Positions 46,682 to 56,679 of a DNA stretch of 64,000 nt are shown piece by piece. The position numbers and the translations under genes were made by a program. Location: contig CAJPVJ010000006.1 of assembly GCA_905397405.1 (NCBI GenBank), positions 55,910 to 119,909 of the forward strand, in the 5' to 3' direction. Each line of letters starts with the position of its first letter. Positions within the stretch are counted from its first letter, which is position 1. Source of the DNA: Oppiella nova (Eukaryota > Arthropoda > Arachnida > Sarcoptiformes > Oppiidae). Below the pieces are notes generated by a model that was not told the DNA's origin, made no database searches, and saw nothing but the letters and a program-made list of their open reading frames with translations.

Positions 46682-47302
46682 GTGAAGATGGATCGACAGG
46701 CTCAGTTTAGAGCAAGAGAAGCATTGATTTTTCAGGTTGCTGAACAACTGCTTTTAGAAAATGGTGAAGCTGGGATGACATTGGATGCCCTTGCTGCGGA
46801 ACTAGATCTAGCTAAGGGAACACTTTATAAGCATTTTCAGAGTAAAGATGAGTTGTATATACTACTCATCATTCGTAATGAACGTATGTTACTTGAAATG
46901 GTACGTGATACTGAAAAAGCATTTCCTGAGCATTTGGCTTTTTTTATGTTGCACCATTTACACCATCCTGAACGTGCAGTGTTATTCCATCAGATCGAAG
47001 AGCGATTATCCACTACTGGTCAAGGCATCCATCATTTATTTAGTGAACTCTATCAAGTGCGTAAACAACGTTTACGTATCATTATTCGAATGACAGAATG
47101 CTATCTAGAATCCATTCAAAGTTTGATGTCTGTACGTGATTATTTGGCTTCGATTTGGTCAATTACGCATGGTGGAGCAGCGATATTGAATTCAAGCTTC
47201 TATCAACGTTATTTAGGTTGTCGAGATACCTTACGTGTCGCATTGATTGATCAGGCATTGGCTGTGCCAAAACATCCACAAGCCTCAGAACAGGTTGCTT
47301 AG
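46682..47302 (+). CDS. TetR-family transcriptional regulator
   Basis: 206-aa regulator. The N-terminal HTH (about 10-58) reads MTLDALAAELDLAKGTLYKHF, close to the TetR consensus; the C-terminal helical domain would bind an unknown ligand. GTG 46682 and ATG 46688 are both possible starts. It ends 5 bases before gspH, so it is likely cotranscribed with the pseudopilin genes, an unusual operon partner. Confidence 0.92.
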   Translation: MKMDRQAQFRAREALIFQVAEQLLLENGEAGMTLDALAAELDLAKGTLYKHFQSKDELYILLIIRNERMLLEMVRDTEKAFPEHLAFFMLHHLHHPERAVLFHQIEERLSTTGQGIHHLFSELYQVRKQRLRIIIRMTECYLESIQSLMSVRDYLASIWSITHGGAAILNSSFYQRYLGCRDTLRVALIDQALAVPKHPQASEQVA

Positions 47303-47307
47303 CTGCA

Positions 47308-47874
47308 ATGAAAAATCTACGATCATCTCAAAAAATGCGAGGTTTTACCTTAATTGAGGTGATGGTGGTGATCGTCATCATCAGTATTATTGCCTCATTG
47401 ATCATTTTAAATATTGATGGCGTAGATCAGCGTAAAGCTATGCAAGCGCGCGAGATGTTATTGCTCGATTTAAAGCAGATTAATCGTGAAGCCAATGATC
47501 AAGCGCGTATTTATGCACTCGATTTACACAATGCTACGGATGTTGCAGCTGCACAGTATGGTGTTATTGAATATATTCCAGTCAAAGAAGACGCTGAGCA
47601 ACGTATTCGAGTGGTTGACAATAAACCATGGAAAGAAGTGACGGACTTTCCTAAAAGAGCGTTGCCAGAATACGTTTCATTTTCTATTGAAACGGAAGAT
47701 CATCAATTCCAAAATGCAAATAACTCAGAACTCTTGGGGAATAATGCACCTAAATTGATTTGGTTTGGAAATGGTGAAGTCAAACCTGTCACAATTCAAA
47801 TGTATTATCAGCAAAAGCCAGTGGGTGGGGTGATTCGAGTTGATTATTTGGGTAAAGTAGATGAAGAAAAATAA
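47308..47874 (+). CDS. gspH: Type II secretion minor pseudopilin GspH
   Basis: Minor pseudopilin in the tip of the type II secretion pseudopilus, 188 aa. The prepilin-peptidase site RGFTLIEVMVV has the Gly at -1 and Glu at +5, followed by a hydrophobic helix and a periplasmic globular domain. It overlaps gspI by 14 bases. H, I, J and K follow in canonical order, whereas the other gsp genes are not in this window. Confidence 0.93.
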   Translation: MKNLRSSQKMRGFTLIEVMVVIVIISIIASLIILNIDGVDQRKAMQAREMLLLDLKQINREANDQARIYALDLHNATDVAAAQYGVIEYIPVKEDAEQRIRVVDNKPWKEVTDFPKRALPEYVSFSIETEDHQFQNANNSELLGNNAPKLIWFGNGEVKPVTIQMYYQQKPVGGVIRVDYLGKVDEEK

Positions 47875-48244
47875 GGGCTTTACTTTAATTGAGGTGGTTG
47901 TGGCTTTGGCGATTTTTGCAGTCGCAGCAATGGCTTTGACTAAAGTCGCGATGCAATATACGCAGTCGACAGCCAACGCGATTTTACGAACCAAAGCTCA
48001 GTTTGTTGCACAGAATGAAATCTCAATGATGATGATTAATCGTGAATGGCTGTCAGGAACATCATCCAAACAAATCATCACACAAGGTGAAACTTGGCAG
48101 GTAGATAAAAAAGCAGAATCTACACTGAGCCCAAATGTACAAAAAATAGATGTGCAAGTGAGCCTTTTTAATCCTGATACGGGCAAAATAGAAGCAGGGA
48201 TTACCAATATGGTGTTCTTTAATTATCCGATCAAAGAAAAATAA
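47861..48244 (+). CDS. gspI: Type II secretion minor pseudopilin GspI
   Basis: 127-aa minor pseudopilin that nucleates the GspI-J-K tip complex. The leader site is NKGFTLIEVVVALAIF with Glu at +5. The globular domain contains NEISMMMINREWL, typical of GspI. The start lies inside the end of gspH and its stop overlaps the gspJ ATG (TAATG). Confidence 0.94.
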   Translation: MKKNKGFTLIEVVVALAIFAVAAMALTKVAMQYTQSTANAILRTKAQFVAQNEISMMMINREWLSGTSSKQIITQGETWQVDKKAESTLSPNVQKIDVQVSLFNPDTGKIEAGITNMVFFNYPIKEK

Positions 48245-48900
48245 TGATGAATCTAATCAAACATAAAAAAAATCAAACTGTGTATTCACAGAAAAGTACG
48301 GGTTTTACCTTAATTGAACTTTTGGTGGCTATTGCAATCTTTGCTGTTTTGTCTGCATTGGGCTGGAAAATATTTGACTATCTGATTAAGGTTAAAGATC
48401 GTAATGTCATACATGAGGAAAATTTAGGTCAATTGCAAGGTGCCTATCAACAGATTCAGCGTGATACCTTACAGATTGTTCCTATTTCTGCGAGAAGTGG
48501 TGAGGAAATTGAACCTGCTTTACGCTTAGACAATCAAAAACTTTCTTTCAGTAAAACAGGTGTAACCGACCCGCTTAAACAGGGGCTGTCACCCTATGAA
48601 CGAATTGAATATGTTTACAATGCACAAGAGAAAAAACTTTATCGGTTAAAATATTCAAATTTAAATCGAAATAATTCAGAACAACCCTTATCGAGTGTGT
48701 TATTGGCAGATGTTGATCAGTATCGTATTGATGTTTTAAATCCAACTGAATTAGATCGTTGGCCAAACGATATGATTAAAAATGATGGGCAATTGCCACG
48801 TGGGATTAAAATTAAAGTCACGATTCGTGATATAGAATATGAATGGATTTTTAGTTTGCTCAATTCTGACTATCTGATCAATAACGGCACAGGTAATTAA
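48244..48900 (+). CDS. gspJ: Type II secretion minor pseudopilin GspJ
   Basis: 218-aa minor pseudopilin. The longer leader of about 20 residues ends in STGFTLIELLVAI (cleavage after Gly, Glu at +5), followed by the hydrophobic helix and a beta-rich domain (RIEYVYN, GIKIKVTIRD). Two adjacent ATGs are possible starts. It is coupled to gspI and 47 bases from gspK. Confidence 0.93.
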   Translation: MMNLIKHKKNQTVYSQKSTGFTLIELLVAIAIFAVLSALGWKIFDYLIKVKDRNVIHEENLGQLQGAYQQIQRDTLQIVPISARSGEEIEPALRLDNQKLSFSKTGVTDPLKQGLSPYERIEYVYNAQEKKLYRLKYSNLNRNNSEQPLSSVLLADVDQYRIDVLNPTELDRWPNDMIKNDGQLPRGIKIKVTIRDIEYEWIFSLLNSDYLINNGTGN

Positions 48901-48947
48901 ATCAGTATTATGTTAGATGTGGATCAATCAATTTAGGTAAATCATTC

Positions 48948-49904
48948 ATGCAGTTGAAGCAGCAAAAGGGTATCGCATTAATTACGATTTTAGTGATGGT
49001 CGCTTTGGCAACCATTATTGCTGCGACGATTGCTAAACGTCAAAATTACACCAATGAAAGTACAGGGTTTTTAAAACGGCAAAGCCAAGCACTTTTTTAT
49101 GCAAAGAGTGCGGAAGCATTTTATTCTGAGATATTGGTACAAGACAGCGAAAACAGCAAAGAGGCAGATTATTTACAGGAAACTTGGGCAAAACCAATGC
49201 CAGCATTTCCCGTTGAAGATGGATATGTTACAGGTGTGTTGGAAGATGAGTCAGGTAAATTCAATTTAAACAGTTTATTAACCAATGAAGGAAAGCCCAA
49301 CGATGCAGCACAGAAATATTTTTCTAAACTGTTGGTTCGTGTCGGTTTACCTGCTGATGCTGTTCAAGCAGTGATTGATTGGCAAGATCCAGATAATGAA
49401 ACCATAGGTTCATACGGCGCCGAAACAAGTTATTACCAAGGTTTACCTAAACCATATTTGGCTGCAAATCGAAAATTTTCCAGTGTTGAAGAACTTAAAC
49501 AAGTACGTGGTTTTGAAGAAAAAAAGTATGATTTAATCGCACCTTATATATCGGCACTGCCTGATATTGCCACACGAATTAATGTTAATACAGCACCTGC
49601 AATGGTTTTGGCAGCCATGGATGAAAAACTAGACGTAAATAGCATACAAACAGCTTTAAAAGCGCGACAAGAAAAACTTGAGCACTTTGCTAATGTAGGT
49701 GAGTTGATGAAAGTCGCACCATTTGACACATTGGAAGCTGCAAGTAAAACCGAGGCAGATAAGATTTTCGGTGTGACATCCAATTATTTTAAAGCCAACA
49801 TCGAAGTATCTTTAAGCAATCGAAAGCGTCAATTTACTACGCGCTTTATGCGTAATGATAAATCGCAAGTTTATGTTTATTCGCGTAGCCTTGCGCCATT
49901 TTGA
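48948..49904 (+). CDS. gspK: Type II secretion minor pseudopilin GspK
   Basis: 318-aa tip pseudopilin. The leader site QKGIALITILVMVAL has Thr in place of the usual Glu at +5, as expected for GspK at the very tip. The large domain includes DESGKFNLNSL, VIDWQDPDNE and NVNTAP, the family's calcium-binding and helical regions. It is the last gene of the run; the 233-base gap that follows has a weak TAACTAT/ATAGTTA hairpin (49945-49963) but no clear terminator. Confidence 0.95.
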   Translation: MQLKQQKGIALITILVMVALATIIAATIAKRQNYTNESTGFLKRQSQALFYAKSAEAFYSEILVQDSENSKEADYLQETWAKPMPAFPVEDGYVTGVLEDESGKFNLNSLLTNEGKPNDAAQKYFSKLLVRVGLPADAVQAVIDWQDPDNETIGSYGAETSYYQGLPKPYLAANRKFSSVEELKQVRGFEEKKYDLIAPYISALPDIATRINVNTAPAMVLAAMDEKLDVNSIQTALKARQEKLEHFANVGELMKVAPFDTLEAASKTEADKIFGVTSNYFKANIEVSLSNRKRQFTTRFMRNDKSQVYVYSRSLAPF

Positions 49905-50094
49905 AAATTTTAGTGAATATTTATTTTAACTATATGATTTTAAATAACTATAAAAAATAGTTAAAAGGTAGTCAAAAGGTTGGTTGATTGAGTAAACATG
50001 ATTCGATAAGCTAAATAGGCCTAAAAAAGCAGATCATCCTTTTTGCTAATTGCAATCAACGTGAAAATTAATGCTCAGGGTTCGAGTTTTGCTT

Positions 50095-50100
50095 TATAAT
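50095..50100 (+). promoter_or_regulatory. Candidate -10 element of queD
   Basis: A consensus TATAAT lies 43 bases before the queD-like ATG. No convincing -35 element is at the right distance, so this is only a suggestion. Confidence 0.35.
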
Positions 50101-50137
50101 CGAGATTCTTTACCGATTTGTTTATAAAATTTGGCTC

Positions 50138-50734
50138 ATGTTAATTCGTAAGTTATTTAAGTTTGAAAATGCACATATTGTGCGCAATTGCACGTCAGAT
50201 CGTTGCAAACGGTCTATACACGGGCACAGCTATAAAGTTGAATTACTACTTAAAGCTTCAAAACTTGATCATGGTCAAATGGTATATGACTTTGGATTGC
50301 TTAAAGGTGTAATTAAAGAAATTTTCGACAGTTTTGACCATGCGATCTGTTTTTGGCAAGAAGATAACCCTGAATATATTCAGGCGTGTAAAACTTTTAG
50401 TGCTCGTTGGGTGGCTTTGCCAGTTTCTCCATCGGCTGAACAGTTTTCACGGGTATTCTTTTTTCTCGCGCAACAGATTTTAAAATCAACCATTACCCAA
50501 AATGGGGAAGGGGATGTTGAAGTCTATTCTGTGATTGTGCATGAAACCGATACAGGTTATGCGCAAAGTTTTCAAGAAGATATTGAAAATGCTCAGATGG
50601 GACTGTTGAATCTGGATAAAATTATTTTTTCTGAGCAGGTCATATCTGAATGGTCTGACCCAGAAATGTATGAAAAATTGAAACAAGGTATTCCGTTTCA
50701 AAACCCTGAAGTGGATTTACAGGTTAAAATTTAA
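50138..50734 (+). CDS. queD: 6-carboxytetrahydropterin synthase-like protein (QueD family)
   Basis: Enzyme of queuosine biosynthesis converting dihydroneopterin triphosphate to 6-carboxytetrahydropterin, or a PTPS relative. It has 198 aa, longer than the usual 120-140, the excess lying in the middle and C-terminus. Zinc ligands are visible: the first His in FENAHIV and the pair in SIHGHSYKV. The catalytic-triad region includes YDFGLLKGV and FDHAICF, and the C-terminal half has VHETDTGYA. It is a single gene, with no preQ1 riboswitch seen upstream. Confidence 0.85.
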   Translation: MLIRKLFKFENAHIVRNCTSDRCKRSIHGHSYKVELLLKASKLDHGQMVYDFGLLKGVIKEIFDSFDHAICFWQEDNPEYIQACKTFSARWVALPVSPSAEQFSRVFFFLAQQILKSTITQNGEGDVEVYSVIVHETDTGYAQSFQEDIENAQMGLLNLDKIIFSEQVISEWSDPEMYEKLKQGIPFQNPEVDLQVKI

Positions 50735-50808
50735 ATGATGATTCTTGAGTGAAATCCATCTTTAGGACAAATAAATTTTTAGGAAAATGAAATTTAGGAT
50801 GAAAGTTG

Positions 50809-51522
50809 ATGCAATTATCTGAACTCGAACAAACAAAATTAAATCAAGTTCGGTTAGATCAAAGTTGGAAAGAAGGTTTAGCTGAGTTTCTTTTGAGTCA
50901 GCAAATGGATGATTTGCGTTCTTTTTTAGTTGCTGAAAAAAATGCAAATAAAACCATTTATCCACCGAGCTCACTTATTTTCAATGCATTAGACACAACG
51001 CCATTGAATCACGTAAAAGTGGTGATTTTAGGACAAGATCCTTATCACGGTCCTGATCAAGCGCATGGCTTGAGTTTTTCCGTACAAAGAGGCGTTGCAT
51101 TGCCTCCGTCTTTACGTAATATCTTTCATGAGTTAAATACAGATTTAGCTGTACCTGTATCCCGACATGGTGATCTCACCAAATGGGCTCAACAGGGTGT
51201 ATTGCTTTTAAATAGTGTGTTGACAGTGGAAGCTAGGCAACCAACATCACATCAAAAACGCGGTTGGGAAAATTTTACAGATCACGTGATTGATGTGTTG
51301 AATGAGCATAGAGAGCACATTGTATTTATACTTTGGGGCGCATATGCTCAGAAAAAAGGACAACGTATAGACCAAACGAAGCATCTGGTATTAAAAGCTG
51401 CGCACCCATCTCCATTGGCAGCAAATCGTGGTGGCTTTTTTGGTTGTAAGGTTTTTTCAAAAACAAATAATTATCTGAAACAATATGGCATTGAGCCAAT
51501 CGACTGGCAGCTGGACGCATGA
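50809..51522 (+). CDS. ung: Uracil-DNA glycosylase
   Basis: Removes uracil from DNA, starting base-excision repair. It has 237 aa from ATG 50809, with AGGATG upstream. The water-activating loop GQDPYHGPDQAHGLSFS contains Asp77. LLLNSVLTVEARQPTSH and the C-terminal HPSPLAANRGGF DNA-intercalation loop are intact. It overlaps the next gene by four bases (ATGA). Confidence 0.98.
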   Translation: MQLSELEQTKLNQVRLDQSWKEGLAEFLLSQQMDDLRSFLVAEKNANKTIYPPSSLIFNALDTTPLNHVKVVILGQDPYHGPDQAHGLSFSVQRGVALPPSLRNIFHELNTDLAVPVSRHGDLTKWAQQGVLLLNSVLTVEARQPTSHQKRGWENFTDHVIDVLNEHREHIVFILWGAYAQKKGQRIDQTKHLVLKAAHPSPLAANRGGFFGCKVFSKTNNYLKQYGIEPIDWQLDA

Positions 51523-52640
51523 CAAACTCTCCCGAAATAAATAATTATCACCCAGATCTGATTATCGAAGAAGCGAAAAAGGGATGGCGAATTATTCGCT
51601 TAAATCGTCCTAAGTCGCTTCATGCACTTGATGAATCTATCGTTGCGGCATTATTGAAGCTGTTTGAGGATTTTCATCATGATGACTCAGTTAAGGCAAT
51701 TTGGTTAGATTCAACCACGCCTAAAGCTTTTTGTGCAGGCGGTGACGTTCGTAAACTGCGTCAATTGGTGATCAACAATGAAGTTGAAACAGCCAATAAG
51801 TTTTTTGAAACGGAATATGCTTTAGATTTACTGTTGCATAATTATGCTAAACCTGTAGTGGTTTGGGGTGAAGGTTATGTCATGGGTGGTGGCTTAGGCT
51901 TATTTATGGCTGCCCCATTTCGTTTAGTTACTCCGTATTCGCGTCTTGCTATGCCGGAAGTGAATATTGGTCTATATCCAGATGTGGGGGCTACACGTTT
52001 CTTGGCAGATCGTGGTCCGATAGGTTTATTCACAGGTTTAACTGGTTCGATCATGACTGCAGCGGGTGGTTATGGGATTGGCTGGGCAACTCATATTTGT
52101 GATGCCCAACGTGATGTGGTTTTACAGAAACTGATTGATATTGATTGGGATCATTATCCTGCTGGTGATTTCCGTGCTTTAGATGACACCTTAAATAGTT
52201 TACATCGTCCTGTTTCACCAGGACCGTTGCAAAACTCTTTGGATGTGATTCATAGTGTTTGTCGTGGTGTAAACTTTGAACATGATTATGAAGCGATTAT
52301 TGGCCTAAGTGATGCGCGTAGTGATTGGTTGCGTCAAGCCAGTGAGAATCTACAAAAGGGCTCACCAAGTACTGCTGCGATTACCTGGTTGTTATGGCAG
52401 TGGGGACGTCAAGTTCATCCGTGGTCTGAGGTTTTTGAATTAGAAAAACAAATTTCTGATTGGAAAATTCGTCATCCTGATTTTGTTGAAGGGGTACGCG
52501 CACGTTTGGTGGATAAAGATTTATCACCAGAGTGGGAACAGGTTGAGTCTCGAACATTGCGTGGAATACTTGCTAAAAATCCACCTGTCACAACGATTGA
52601 CAGTTGGAATGCGCTGCTAAGTCAGTACGGTATCATTTAA
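51519..52640 (+). CDS. Enoyl-CoA hydratase/isomerase family protein, 3-hydroxyisobutyryl-CoA hydrolase type
   Basis: 373-aa crotonase-fold protein of the longer ECH_2 group, which includes 3-hydroxyisobutyryl-CoA hydrolases of valine breakdown. The CoA-binding oxyanion segments are FCAGGDVRKL and GGGLGLFMAAPFRL, with the catalytic-Glu region MPEVNIGLYPDVGAT. The substrate is inferred from length and these motifs only. It is coupled to ung by ATGA overlap and 6 bases from tadA; this grouping is not functional in an obvious way. Confidence 0.88.
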   Translation: MTNSPEINNYHPDLIIEEAKKGWRIIRLNRPKSLHALDESIVAALLKLFEDFHHDDSVKAIWLDSTTPKAFCAGGDVRKLRQLVINNEVETANKFFETEYALDLLLHNYAKPVVVWGEGYVMGGGLGLFMAAPFRLVTPYSRLAMPEVNIGLYPDVGATRFLADRGPIGLFTGLTGSIMTAAGGYGIGWATHICDAQRDVVLQKLIDIDWDHYPAGDFRALDDTLNSLHRPVSPGPLQNSLDVIHSVCRGVNFEHDYEAIIGLSDARSDWLRQASENLQKGSPSTAAITWLLWQWGRQVHPWSEVFELEKQISDWKIRHPDFVEGVRARLVDKDLSPEWEQVESRTLRGILAKNPPVTTIDSWNALLSQYGII

Positions 52641-52646
52641 GGTCGT

Positions 52647-53171
52647 ATGACTGAAAAAACTCAACAACACATAGATCAACAATGGATGCAGCTGGCTTTA
52701 GAGCAAGCTGCATTTGCTGCATCTATCGGTGAAATTCCTGTTGGTGCAGTGATTGTAAGTCAGGGGCAAGTCATTGGTGAAGGTTATAATCAACCGATTG
52801 CTCAGCATGATCCAACAGCCCATGCGGAAATTCAGGCACTGCGCAATGCGTGTCAAAAGATTGAAAATTATCGCCTGCCAGAAGACGCCACTTTATACGT
52901 CACACTTGAACCTTGTACCATGTGTGTTGGTGCATTAATCCATGCAAGAATCAAACGTGTGGTTTTTGGCGCGACTGAACCTAAAGCGGGTTCACTTATC
53001 AGTAGTCGCCAACTGTTAGAGATTGGCTATTACAATCATATATTTCAGTTTGAAGGCGGTTGTTTACAAACGCAGTGCTCAAGCCAACTGTCTGATTTTT
53101 TTAAAATGCGTCGTGAGCAAAAAAAACAATTAAAGTTACAACAAAAGACCTTAAATGACTCATTAAAATGA
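52647..53171 (+). CDS. tadA: tRNA-specific adenosine deaminase
   Basis: Deaminates wobble A34 to inosine in tRNA-Arg(ACG). It has 174 aa. The zinc-dependent deaminase site is complete: His59 and Glu61 in HAEIQ, Cys90 and Cys93 in PCTMC. The C-terminus has SDFFKMRREQKK, the TadA RNA-contact tail, with a longer basic/Gln-rich end. GGTCGTATG gives a weak ribosome-binding site. Confidence 0.96.
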   Translation: MTEKTQQHIDQQWMQLALEQAAFAASIGEIPVGAVIVSQGQVIGEGYNQPIAQHDPTAHAEIQALRNACQKIENYRLPEDATLYVTLEPCTMCVGALIHARIKRVVFGATEPKAGSLISSRQLLEIGYYNHIFQFEGGCLQTQCSSQLSDFFKMRREQKKQLKLQQKTLNDSLK

Positions 53172-53256
53172 TCTAGAATACACAAGATTTTAGTGACAAT
53201 GAAAATTGTCAAAATGAGGGTTTAAAAATATAGTTAAAGTTTAAAAGGGTATAACA

Positions 53257-53691
53257 ATGAATTCTATTCAAGTAAAACAAGAGTTTAATGCACCAATCGA
53301 TCAGGTCTTTGACTTGTTATCAAAGCATTCAACCTATAATGTGGCTTTTGCTCCCATTCAAGTTGTACGGGTAAAAGATGCTGCTGATCCTGAACGCCCA
53401 GATGGATTGGGTTCTATCCGTCGTATGGGGTTTGGTCCGATCAAGCCGATTCAAGAGAAAATTACGCATCTGGATGTCAATAAACGTATTGAATATAAGT
53501 TAATTAACAATCCATTGATTAAACATCATATTGGAATTATTGAGTTTACAGCGCTTGATGCAAACAAAACCCGTGTTGACTATACGATCGAATTACAAGC
53601 ACGTGCACCATTTGTGAGTAAATTAATACTTGCACAGCTTAAACTAGCGATTACACTTGGATTTAAGAAACTTGCTAAGTCTGTAGCTTAA
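53257..53691 (+). CDS. SRPBCC-superfamily protein
   Basis: 144-aa START/polyketide-cyclase-like protein that would form a helix-grip hydrophobic cavity. It begins [24 protein letters not shown] and has [15 protein letters not shown] and a C-terminal amphipathic helix. Soluble, with no signal peptide. Ligand and role are unknown. It lies 11 bases before cmk, and so may share its transcript. Confidence 0.85.
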   Translation: MNSIQVKQEFNAPIDQVFDLLSKHSTYNVAFAPIQVVRVKDAADPERPDGLGSIRRMGFGPIKPIQEKITHLDVNKRIEYKLINNPLIKHHIGIIEFTALDANKTRVDYTIELQARAPFVSKLILAQLKLAITLGFKKLAKSVA

Positions 53692-53702
53692 TTGGAAATT
53701 CA

Positions 53703-54392
53703 ATGACAATTCAAATTATCACAATCGATGGGCCAAGTGGTTCTGGTAAAGGAACACTTGCAGCAAAACTTGCGAATCACTATCAATTCCATTTATTAGA
53801 CTCTGGTGCGCTGTATCGTTTGCTTGGATTGTCATTGCATCAAAAAGAATTGTTGGACGCATTAGATACTGAATCTGTATTGCAACAAAGTGTGACCATT
53901 GCAACAAATTTAGATATCGTATTTAAGAGTGCTGACAACGGAATCATGATTTTGTTAGATGGTGAGGATGTCTCACAAACGATTCGTACTGAACGTGTTG
54001 GTGAATTTGCTTCAAAAGTCGCAGCAATTCCAGCGCTTAGAGCGGCATTGGTAGATCGACAACATGCTTTTGCTCAGTTGCCTGGCTTGGTTGCCGATGG
54101 GCGTGATATGGGCACTTCTATTTTTCCACAAGCACAAGCGAAGATTTATCTCACTGCTTCAGCCGAGTCCCGTGCAGAGCGTCGTGTAAAACAGTTGCAG
54201 GGAATGGGGCTGGATGTTAAAATAAGCGACATTTTAGCAAATATACAAGCTCGAGATAAAAGAGATATGGAACGCACAGTCGCTCCACTCAAGCCAGCAG
54301 AAGATGCTTATATCATTGATAGCTCAGAAATGAACATCGATGAAGTGTTTAAACTGATGACTGATTATGTCGAGTTACATTTAGCTAAATAA
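53703..54392 (+). CDS. cmk: Cytidylate kinase
   Basis: Phosphorylates CMP and dCMP. It has 229 aa. P-loop [11 protein letters not shown], then [12 protein letters not shown] (CMP-binding), [13 protein letters not shown], and the LID-like [16 protein letters not shown] region. The cmk-rpsA-ihfB order is conserved in gammaproteobacteria, which supports the call. Confidence 0.97.
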   Translation: MTIQIITIDGPSGSGKGTLAAKLANHYQFHLLDSGALYRLLGLSLHQKELLDALDTESVLQQSVTIATNLDIVFKSADNGIMILLDGEDVSQTIRTERVGEFASKVAAIPALRAALVDRQHAFAQLPGLVADGRDMGTSIFPQAQAKIYLTASAESRAERRVKQLQGMGLDVKISDILANIQARDKRDMERTVAPLKPAEDAYIIDSSEMNIDEVFKLMTDYVELHLAK

Positions 54393-54420
54393 AGAATATT
54401 TAACCAAATATTAGCCAAAG

Positions 54421-54492
54421 CATAGCTTGATCAGTTTATACGGACTATGTGGATGGCTTAACTAAACCGGCCTTGTCTGATCCAAGACCGTT
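54421..54492 (+). promoter_or_regulatory. Structured rpsA leader
   Basis: The 118-base gap before rpsA contains CATAG/CTATG (54421-54449) and a longer stem from AACCGGCCTTG to CAAGACCGTT (54465-54492). Only a weak TAGG precedes ATG. In E. coli, S1 represses its own mRNA through leader hairpins with a poor ribosome-binding site, and this layout is similar. Confidence 0.5.
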
Positions 54493-54510
54493 GACTTTAC
54501 TAGGTATATC

Positions 54511-56196
54511 ATGACCGAATCTTTTGCAGCCCTCTTTGAAGAAAGCGAATCAACTCTCAATATCGACAAAGGTGCCGTTATTAAAGGTATCGTTGTTAGC
54601 ATCGACTCTGACTGGGTTACTGTTGACACTGGCCTTAAATCTGAAGGTGTTGTTGCACGTTCAGAATTCTTAAACGAACAACGCGAACTTGAAGTTCAAG
54701 TTGGCGATGAAGTTGATGTTGTTGTTGAAGCGCTTGACAACGGTATGGGTCAAACAGTTTTATCACGTGAAAAAGCGAAACGTGCTGAAACTTGGACTAA
54801 ACTTGAAAAAATCTTTGAAGACGGCGAAATCGTTACTGGTGTTATTTCTGGTAAGGTTAAAGGCGGTTTCACTGTTGACATCGGTCCAGTTCGTGCATTC
54901 TTACCAGGTTCATTGGTAGATACTCGCCCTATTCGTGATACAACTCACCTTGAAGGCAAAGAGTTAGAATTCAAAGTAATCAAACTTGATGCTAAACGTA
55001 ACAACGTTGTTGTATCTCGTCGTGCTGTAATGGAAGCTGAATCTTCAGCTGACCGTGAAGCGCTTCTTTCTCAATTGGAAGAAGGCCAAACAGTTACTGG
55101 TACGATCAAAAATCTTACTGATTACGGTGCATTCGTTGACCTTGGCGGTATTGATGGTCTTCTACATATCACAGATATGGCTTGGAAACGCATCAAACAC
55201 CCTTCAGAAGTTGTTGAAGTGGGTCAAGAAGTTACTGTTAAAGTACTTAAGTTTGACAAAGAACGTAATCGTGTATCTTTAGGTCTTAAGCAATTAGGCG
55301 AAGATCCATGGTTAGCGATCATGAACCGTTATCCTAAAGGTTCTATCGTTAAAGCACGTGTTACAAACTTAACTGACTACGGTTGTTTCGCTGAAATCGC
55401 TGAAGGCGTTGAAGGCTTAGTACACGTTTCAGAAATGGATCACACAAACAAAAACATCCACCCATCTAAAGTTGTTCAGATTGGTGATGAAGTTGATGTT
55501 ATGGTTCTTGAAGTTGATGAAGAACGTCGTCGTATTTCATTGGGTATCAAGCAAACTCGTGCGAACCCATGGGAAGAGTTCTCTAAGTCACACGACAAAG
55601 GTGAAAAAGTTTCTGGTACGATCAAGTCTATCACTGACTTCGGTATCTTCATCGGTTTACCTGGCGGTATCGATGGTCTAGTTCACTTGTCTGATATTTC
55701 TTGGAACGAACAAGGCGAAGACGCTATTCGTCGTTACAAGAAAGGTGATACAGTTGAAGCAGTTATCTTATCTGTAGATGCTGAAGGTAACCGTATCAGT
55801 CTTGGTATCAAGCAAATGAACAGCGATCCGTTCAATGACTTCTTAGCTGCTAACGAACGCGGTGCGTTGGTTAAAGGTACAGTAACTGCTGTTGATGCTA
55901 AAGGCGCAACAATTAAGTTAGCTGACGAAGTTGAAGCTTCTTTGAAAGCGTCTGAAATCAACCGCGATCGCGTTGAAGATGCAACTAAATTCTTAGAAGT
56001 TGGTCAAGAAGTTGAAGCTAAAATCATCAATGTAGATCGTAAATCACGTTCTATTAACTTGTCGATTAAAGCGAAAGACGAAGCTGAAGAGAAAGAAGCT
56101 GTAGCAAACTTGAAAACAACTACAACTGCGCCTGCAGGTCAAGACAATGGTCCTAAGACTATTGGTGATTTGATCAAAGCACAGATGAACCACTAA
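54511..56196 (+). CDS. rpsA: 30S ribosomal protein S1
   Basis: RNA-binding ribosomal protein that recruits mRNAs to the 30S subunit. It has 561 aa with six S1/OB repeats; the third to sixth contain the typical [32 protein letters not shown] and GxKQ joints. Its codon choice is visibly biased (GGT, CGT, GAA), as expected for a highly expressed gene. It is followed by a strong terminator. Confidence 0.99.
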   Translation: MTESFAALFEESESTLNIDKGAVIKGIVVSIDSDWVTVDTGLKSEGVVARSEFLNEQRELEVQVGDEVDVVVEALDNGMGQTVLSREKAKRAETWTKLEKIFEDGEIVTGVISGKVKGGFTVDIGPVRAFLPGSLVDTRPIRDTTHLEGKELEFKVIKLDAKRNNVVVSRRAVMEAESSADREALLSQLEEGQTVTGTIKNLTDYGAFVDLGGIDGLLHITDMAWKRIKHPSEVVEVGQEVTVKVLKFDKERNRVSLGLKQLGEDPWLAIMNRYPKGSIVKARVTNLTDYGCFAEIAEGVEGLVHVSEMDHTNKNIHPSKVVQIGDEVDVMVLEVDEERRRISLGIKQTRANPWEEFSKSHDKGEKVSGTIKSITDFGIFIGLPGGIDGLVHLSDISWNEQGEDAIRRYKKGDTVEAVILSVDAEGNRISLGIKQMNSDPFNDFLAANERGALVKGTVTAVDAKGATIKLADEVEASLKASEINRDRVEDATKFLEVGQEVEAKIINVDRKSRSINLSIKAKDEAEEKEAVANLKTTTTAPAGQDNGPKTIGDLIKAQMNH

Positions 56197-56255
56197 GTGA
56201 TTGTTAAGAAGTATTATTTAATGTAATTAATTAATATTTTTTATTCAAATAGTGT

Positions 56256-56296
56256 AAAAGGTAGCGTAGTATATGATTACTGCGCTACCTTTTTGT
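56256..56296 (+). terminator. rpsA terminator
   Basis: AAAAGGTAGCGTAGT pairs with ACTGCGCTACCTTTTT across an eight-base loop, with one G-U pair, ending in T. Confidence 0.9.
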
Positions 56297-56355
56297 ATTT
56301 AAAAAGGATATTATCTGGTGTATATCAATTAGCATTAAAATTAATGAGGTCTTAA

Positions 56356-56658
56356 ATGACAACTGAAGCACTTAATAAGTCTGACTTAATAGAAAGAATT
56401 GCTCTTAAAAATCCGCATTTAGCAGAGCCATTAGTCGAAGAAGCAGTTAAGATTATGATCGATCAAATGATTGCATCGTTATCTTCAGATGACCGTATTG
56501 AAATTCGTGGGTTTGGTAGTTTCGCTTTACATCACCGTGAGCCACGTGTGGGTCGTAATCCTAAAACAGGTAAATCAGTAGAAGTTGCAGCAAAAGCTGT
56601 ACCTCACTTTAAACCTGGTAAAGCACTCCGTGATGCAGTAAACGAATCTGCTAATTAA
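56356..56658 (+). CDS. ihfB: Integration host factor subunit beta
   Basis: DNA-bending subunit of IHF, 100 aa. It shows the HU/IHF signature [31 protein letters not shown], with the proline-tipped arm that kinks DNA. The N-terminal [15 protein letters not shown] is beta-type. It lies downstream of rpsA, where ihfB is found in most gammaproteobacteria. AATGAGGTC precedes ATG. Confidence 0.98.
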   Translation: MTTEALNKSDLIERIALKNPHLAEPLVEEAVKIMIDQMIASLSSDDRIEIRGFGSFALHHREPRVGRNPKTGKSVEVAAKAVPHFKPGKALRDAVNESAN

Positions 56659-56679
56659 TAAAATTCGAATGAGGTGAGT

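Noticed and set aside
50079-50086. GGTTCGAG, reminiscent of a tRNA T-loop, before queD
   Set aside because: No acceptor, anticodon or D-arm pairing surrounds it.
49905-50137. preQ1 riboswitch expected before some queD genes
   Set aside because: No preQ1-I type hairpin with an A-rich pseudoknot tail was found in the leader.
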